From positions 62,001 to 126,000 of the forward strand of contig JADYXR010000159.1 of NCBI GenBank assembly GCA_021772095.1: a stretch of DNA of 64,000 nt. The letters run 5' to 3'. Shown one piece after another: positions 61,577 to 64,000 of the stretch. Each line of letters starts with the position of its first letter. Position 1 is the stretch's first letter. Under the pieces are notes generated by a model. The model worked only from the letters and a program-made list of their open reading frames with translations. It did not search any database and had not been told where the DNA came from. Both the position numbers and the translations under genes were made by a program. This stretch comes from Candidatus Obscuribacter sp. (GTDB lineage Bacteria; Cyanobacteriota; Vampirovibrionia; Obscuribacterales; Obscuribacteraceae).

Positions 61577-62204
61577 GATTGAAACCCGGTTTGAAATTCC
61601 GCCGCCATTTTAGCCTGTATTGCTACAAAGCTGGGAATCTCGGCAGCGCTTGGGTTCTCAAAAGTTCAGGTTTTGTTCAGTCACTGTCAGCTAAATTGAT
61701 TACATCCTGACGGGGAGAACGCAGGATAGACACCAGCAACACCCAATCTCAATTAGCGATTACGAGTTTGGGAAAGGAGTATTCGACTTAGTTTCAACCT
61801 TAGCGAGCAGTTGATAATACCGTTAAGAGATCTGTTTAAACACTTCCGCGCGCCAGTTCCACACACATTGACGCGATGTTTAAACCAGATTCCTCGACGG
61901 TATTATTTTTTTTCGTGGCTATGCGGTCAGGAGAACGAGTCGAGAATCTGACGTTCTGGTCTGACGTTCCAATCTAAACATCCAAGCAGACGTTCTAATC
62001 TGACAGTGTTTGGATCTGACGACGAAACTTACAGTCGGCTGGTTTTGCCGAAGAGAACTTCTGCCTTTCTGCAGTTCATTATCAGATCGATTTGCTCTGA
62101 GATATCCGGTAAATGCGGTCATTATTGGCATTTTTCGCAGTTCCGGTGAGGTTCTTGCGCATTCGAGGTATAGCTCCTGATAGAGCGGCTGGAGAGGAAA
62201 CGCA
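61577..62204. other. Intergenic region, 628 bp, with 13-bp repeats
   Basis: Separates the divergent UbiD and histidine-kinase genes. The middle holds no recognisable gene; the 13-bp tandem repeat (61947-62027) is described separately. A GAGG ribosome-binding site precedes the TTG at 62205. Confidence 0.45.
61947..62027. repeat. 13-bp tandem repeat (TCTGACGTTCYAA-like)
   Basis: Five head-to-tail 13-base units start at 61947, 61960, 61973, 61986 and 61999, with a sixth at 62015 after a 3-base insert. The first two and the fourth keep the core GACGTTCY. The array ends 178 bp before the histidine kinase start and could be a cluster of regulator sites. Confidence 0.6.
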
Positions 62205-63689
62205 TTGGTCCTGCCAATCAGACCAAAACTTTCTTTCAAGCTCATGGGGCTTGTGTTGGTTCCGCTCGTATTCCAATTCATGTTTATTGCTTGTCTTTCA
62301 TACCTCTACAAACAGGCGGAAGAAGTAGCAATCCGGGAAGCGCATGCGAAAAATGTGATCATCAAGTGCAACGGCATTCATGATCTGTTTTTCAATGCAA
62401 TCACATCGCTTGCGGGTTTCACCGTGTCTCGCAGTGAAGAAGTAGGGACTAAGTATTTCTCCATCATAAAAAAAGTGACGCAGGATTTGCGCACGATTGA
62501 AATTTTGATTAGCGATAATCCGCAACACGGAGAATCTTTCGCACAGATGCAAGAAGCTTGCGGTGAGGGCATCTCGCTGCTGGAGAATTATCGCAGAGGG
62601 GCAATGCAAGCGGGGCGGACCAGCACTTCGTTTCGCGTTTCAGATCTGAGCAGCGGATCCGCTCAACTAACGCTCGATCGAGTTCTAACCACTACACGAG
62701 AACTGGTTAGCGAAGAACAAAAAGTTAGTGACATAGCGCCGACTATGCAGTCTAACTTAAGAGAAATGATTCTGTATTTTTCAGTAGGGGGAATTATTGC
62801 AACGGTAGTTCTCGCCAGTTCATTGATGATTTTGATTGTGCGAGGCATTGTCACCAGAGTTGGTGTCGTTATGAATAACACTAAACGTATCGTTTCGCAC
62901 GAGCCGCTTTTGCCACTTGTCGGAGGCTCTGATGAAATCACGCTTCTCGACAAAGTCTTCCACGACATGGCCGATGAAATTGAACGAGTGGCGAAGCACA
63001 AACAAGAATTGATCTCCATGGTCAGCCATGATTTACGCTCACCACTAATGTCGGTGCAGGTTTCACTGGAACTGATTCAATCAGGAGCGATAGGCGAACT
63101 GCAAGCGCGCATGGGGAAAGAAGTGAACGCTGCGTCCCGCAACGTCAAACGATTGATCGAGCTGATCAATGATCTTCTCGATATTGAAAAAATGGAAGCC
63201 GGGCGGCTTGATATGCACATCACGAAGCAGCAAGTTCTTCCGCTTATAGAGAGCGCAATCGACTCGGTGAGCGGAACCGCTTCGAAGAAGGGAATCTTTA
63301 TACAGAGTCCAATTTTTGATGTAACTATCGATTGCGACCATCAACGATTTGTACAAGTGCTGGTCAATTTGCTCTCCAATTCGATCAAGTTTTCTCCTGA
63401 AAATGGTGAGATTGGAATTGAAGTAGAAGATTGTGAAAAGGAAGTAAAAATAAAGGTTCGCGATGATGGACCCGGCATTGAAGCAGAAGCGATTGCAAAA
63501 ATCTTTGACCGTTTTCAACAAGCGGAAAACAAACAAGATAAGAATGAAACTAACCGCGCCAAAAAAGGCACCGGTCTGGGGCTGGCGATCTGCAAAGCGA
63601 TCGTCGCTGGACATGACGGCGAAATAGGCGTGGACAGTGAGGTCGGCAAGGGCAGTACGTTTTGGTTCACTTTGCCGCGCAGACCTTAA
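62205..63689 (+). CDS. Membrane sensor histidine kinase
   Basis: The 494-residue protein has an N-terminal membrane helix (about residues 13-35), an external helical sensor region (about 36-190), a second membrane helix (about 190-213), a HAMP linker, HisKA with the phospho-acceptor histidine in SMVSHDLRSPLM (about 270), and HATPase with LVNLLSNSIKFS, DDGPGI and GTGLGLAICKAIV. It autophosphorylates and should pass phosphate to a receiver not encoded in this window. The TTG at 62205 is chosen because GAGGAAAC lies just before it and the hydrophobic segment follows directly. Confidence 0.92.
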   Translation: MVLPIRPKLSFKLMGLVLVPLVFQFMFIACLSYLYKQAEEVAIREAHAKNVIIKCNGIHDLFFNAITSLAGFTVSRSEEVGTKYFSIIKKVTQDLRTIEILISDNPQHGESFAQMQEACGEGISLLENYRRGAMQAGRTSTSFRVSDLSSGSAQLTLDRVLTTTRELVSEEQKVSDIAPTMQSNLREMILYFSVGGIIATVVLASSLMILIVRGIVTRVGVVMNNTKRIVSHEPLLPLVGGSDEITLLDKVFHDMADEIERVAKHKQELISMVSHDLRSPLMSVQVSLELIQSGAIGELQARMGKEVNAASRNVKRLIELINDLLDIEKMEAGRLDMHITKQQVLPLIESAIDSVSGTASKKGIFIQSPIFDVTIDCDHQRFVQVLVNLLSNSIKFSPENGEIGIEVEDCEKEVKIKVRDDGPGIEAEAIAKIFDRFQQAENKQDKNETNRAKKGTGLGLAICKAIVAGHDGEIGVDSEVGKGSTFWFTLPRRP

Positions 63690-63749
63690 TTGAATGCTCC
63701 GATTCCGCAAAGGAAATATGTCCGCCGCTCCAACAAATAAGAGTGTTCG

Positions 63750-64000
63750 CTACAAGCCGTCCTCGTCGTGTTCGTCATAGAGAACACTAATGTCATCGTC
63801 TAAATTGTTCACTTTGGATGCTGAGGAAAAGAAGAAATTTCGCATTTTGGGTTTTGAGATACGAAAGTAGCTAATGCCCTTAGCCGTGACCAGCGGACAT
63901 TTTTGCACATTGAATACTCGAACCCCGCGCTGGCGTGCGAAGTGACGAACTGTCACGTCGGTTATATTGGGACATCCCTCCAGATTGATATGGTTTAAGT
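63750..64000 (-). CDS. Leucine-rich-repeat protein, C-terminal part
   Basis: The frame is open to the right edge, so only the last 83 residues are seen; the start lies outside. They carry cysteine-containing leucine-rich repeats: LNHINLEGCPNITDVTVRHF and VRVFNVQKCPLVTAKGISYF, the LxxLxLxxCxxITDxGL pattern common in F-box-linked and AMN1-like proteins. A non-repeat C-terminal tail follows (KPKMRNFFFSSASKVNNLDDD). It is a eukaryote-like repeat protein; partner domains upstream are not visible. A GTG at 63956 is inside the repeat and is not the true start. Confidence 0.7.
   Translation of the reverse strand, partial: LNHINLEGCPNITDVTVRHFARQRGVRVFNVQKCPLVTAKGISYFRISKPKMRNFFFSSASKVNNLDDDISVLYDEHDEDGL

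Overview
The window reads as an ordinary chromosomal stretch of a free-living bacterium with large intergenic gaps, roughly balanced base composition and many 'eukaryote-like' signalling and repeat proteins. The mix suggests a non-photosynthetic relative of cyanobacteria (Vampirovibrionia/Melainabacteria, most like the Obscuribacterales): an HflX with a long N-terminal extension, futalosine-type menaquinone synthesis (MqnE), several Ser/Thr kinases with N-terminal zinc ribbons or ClpN domains, TPR-rich secreted proteins and poly-HAMP kinases. This placement is an inference from gene content; no rRNA or tRNA was seen to confirm it. I saw no phage, transposase, CRISPR array or plasmid function.

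Layout. 1-6.3 kb: the end of a C-terminal processing protease, then a minus-strand run CNNM/CorC protein - rsmA - ispE - nth with touching or overlapping genes, and a small secreted protein. 6.3-15.8 kb: a long non-coding stretch with paired palindromes, then two hybrid histidine kinases in tandem, the first a 2120-residue poly-HAMP protein with about eleven 92-residue repeats. 15.8-19.5 kb: surE/DUF4013 pair, a stand-alone double-ClpN protein, and an XRE/zinc-ribbon regulator beside a 20-bp tandem repeat. 19.6-26 kb: a GGDEF-like/pseudokinase protein overlapping nurA, then an unknown acidic protein, an acetyltransferase, a DUF1189 membrane protein and mqnE. 26.5-33.3 kb: a 1278-residue protein with PADKP repeats and a calpain-like C-terminus, a small partner gene, and a TPR/Gln-rich/PDZ exported protein. 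33.3-42 kb: dprA and two tandem zinc-ribbon Ser/Thr kinases (1793 and 511 residues). 42-50.4 kb: tatD, two tandem TonB-C-like secreted proteins, glcD, a SulP transporter and hflX. 50.4-55.7 kb: a DUF3592 protein, a vWA - PP2C - kinase operon of the TerY-P type whose kinase carries an N-terminal double ClpN domain, and a divergent TPR protein. 55.7-64 kb: a secreted GQSGW-repeat protein, a second CtpA-type protease, a TPR protein, a UbiD-family decarboxylase, a membrane histidine kinase behind a 13-bp tandem repeat, and the end of a leucine-rich-repeat protein.

How the parts fit. Housekeeping genes (rRNA methylation, isoprenoid and menaquinone synthesis, DNA repair and uptake, nucleotide turnover) are interspersed with a dense signalling layer: three histidine kinases, three Ser/Thr kinases, one PP2C phosphatase, one pseudokinase and several adaptor-type repeats (TPR, ClpN, vWA, PDZ, LRR). 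The three Ser/Thr kinases share a DP-x-IG linker just before the catalytic domain and look like one lineage that swapped its N-terminal sensor (zinc ribbon or ClpN). The strongest candidates for little-described systems are the ClpN-kinase/PP2C/vWA operon, the calpain-like protein with its small partner, and the pseudokinase coupled to NurA.
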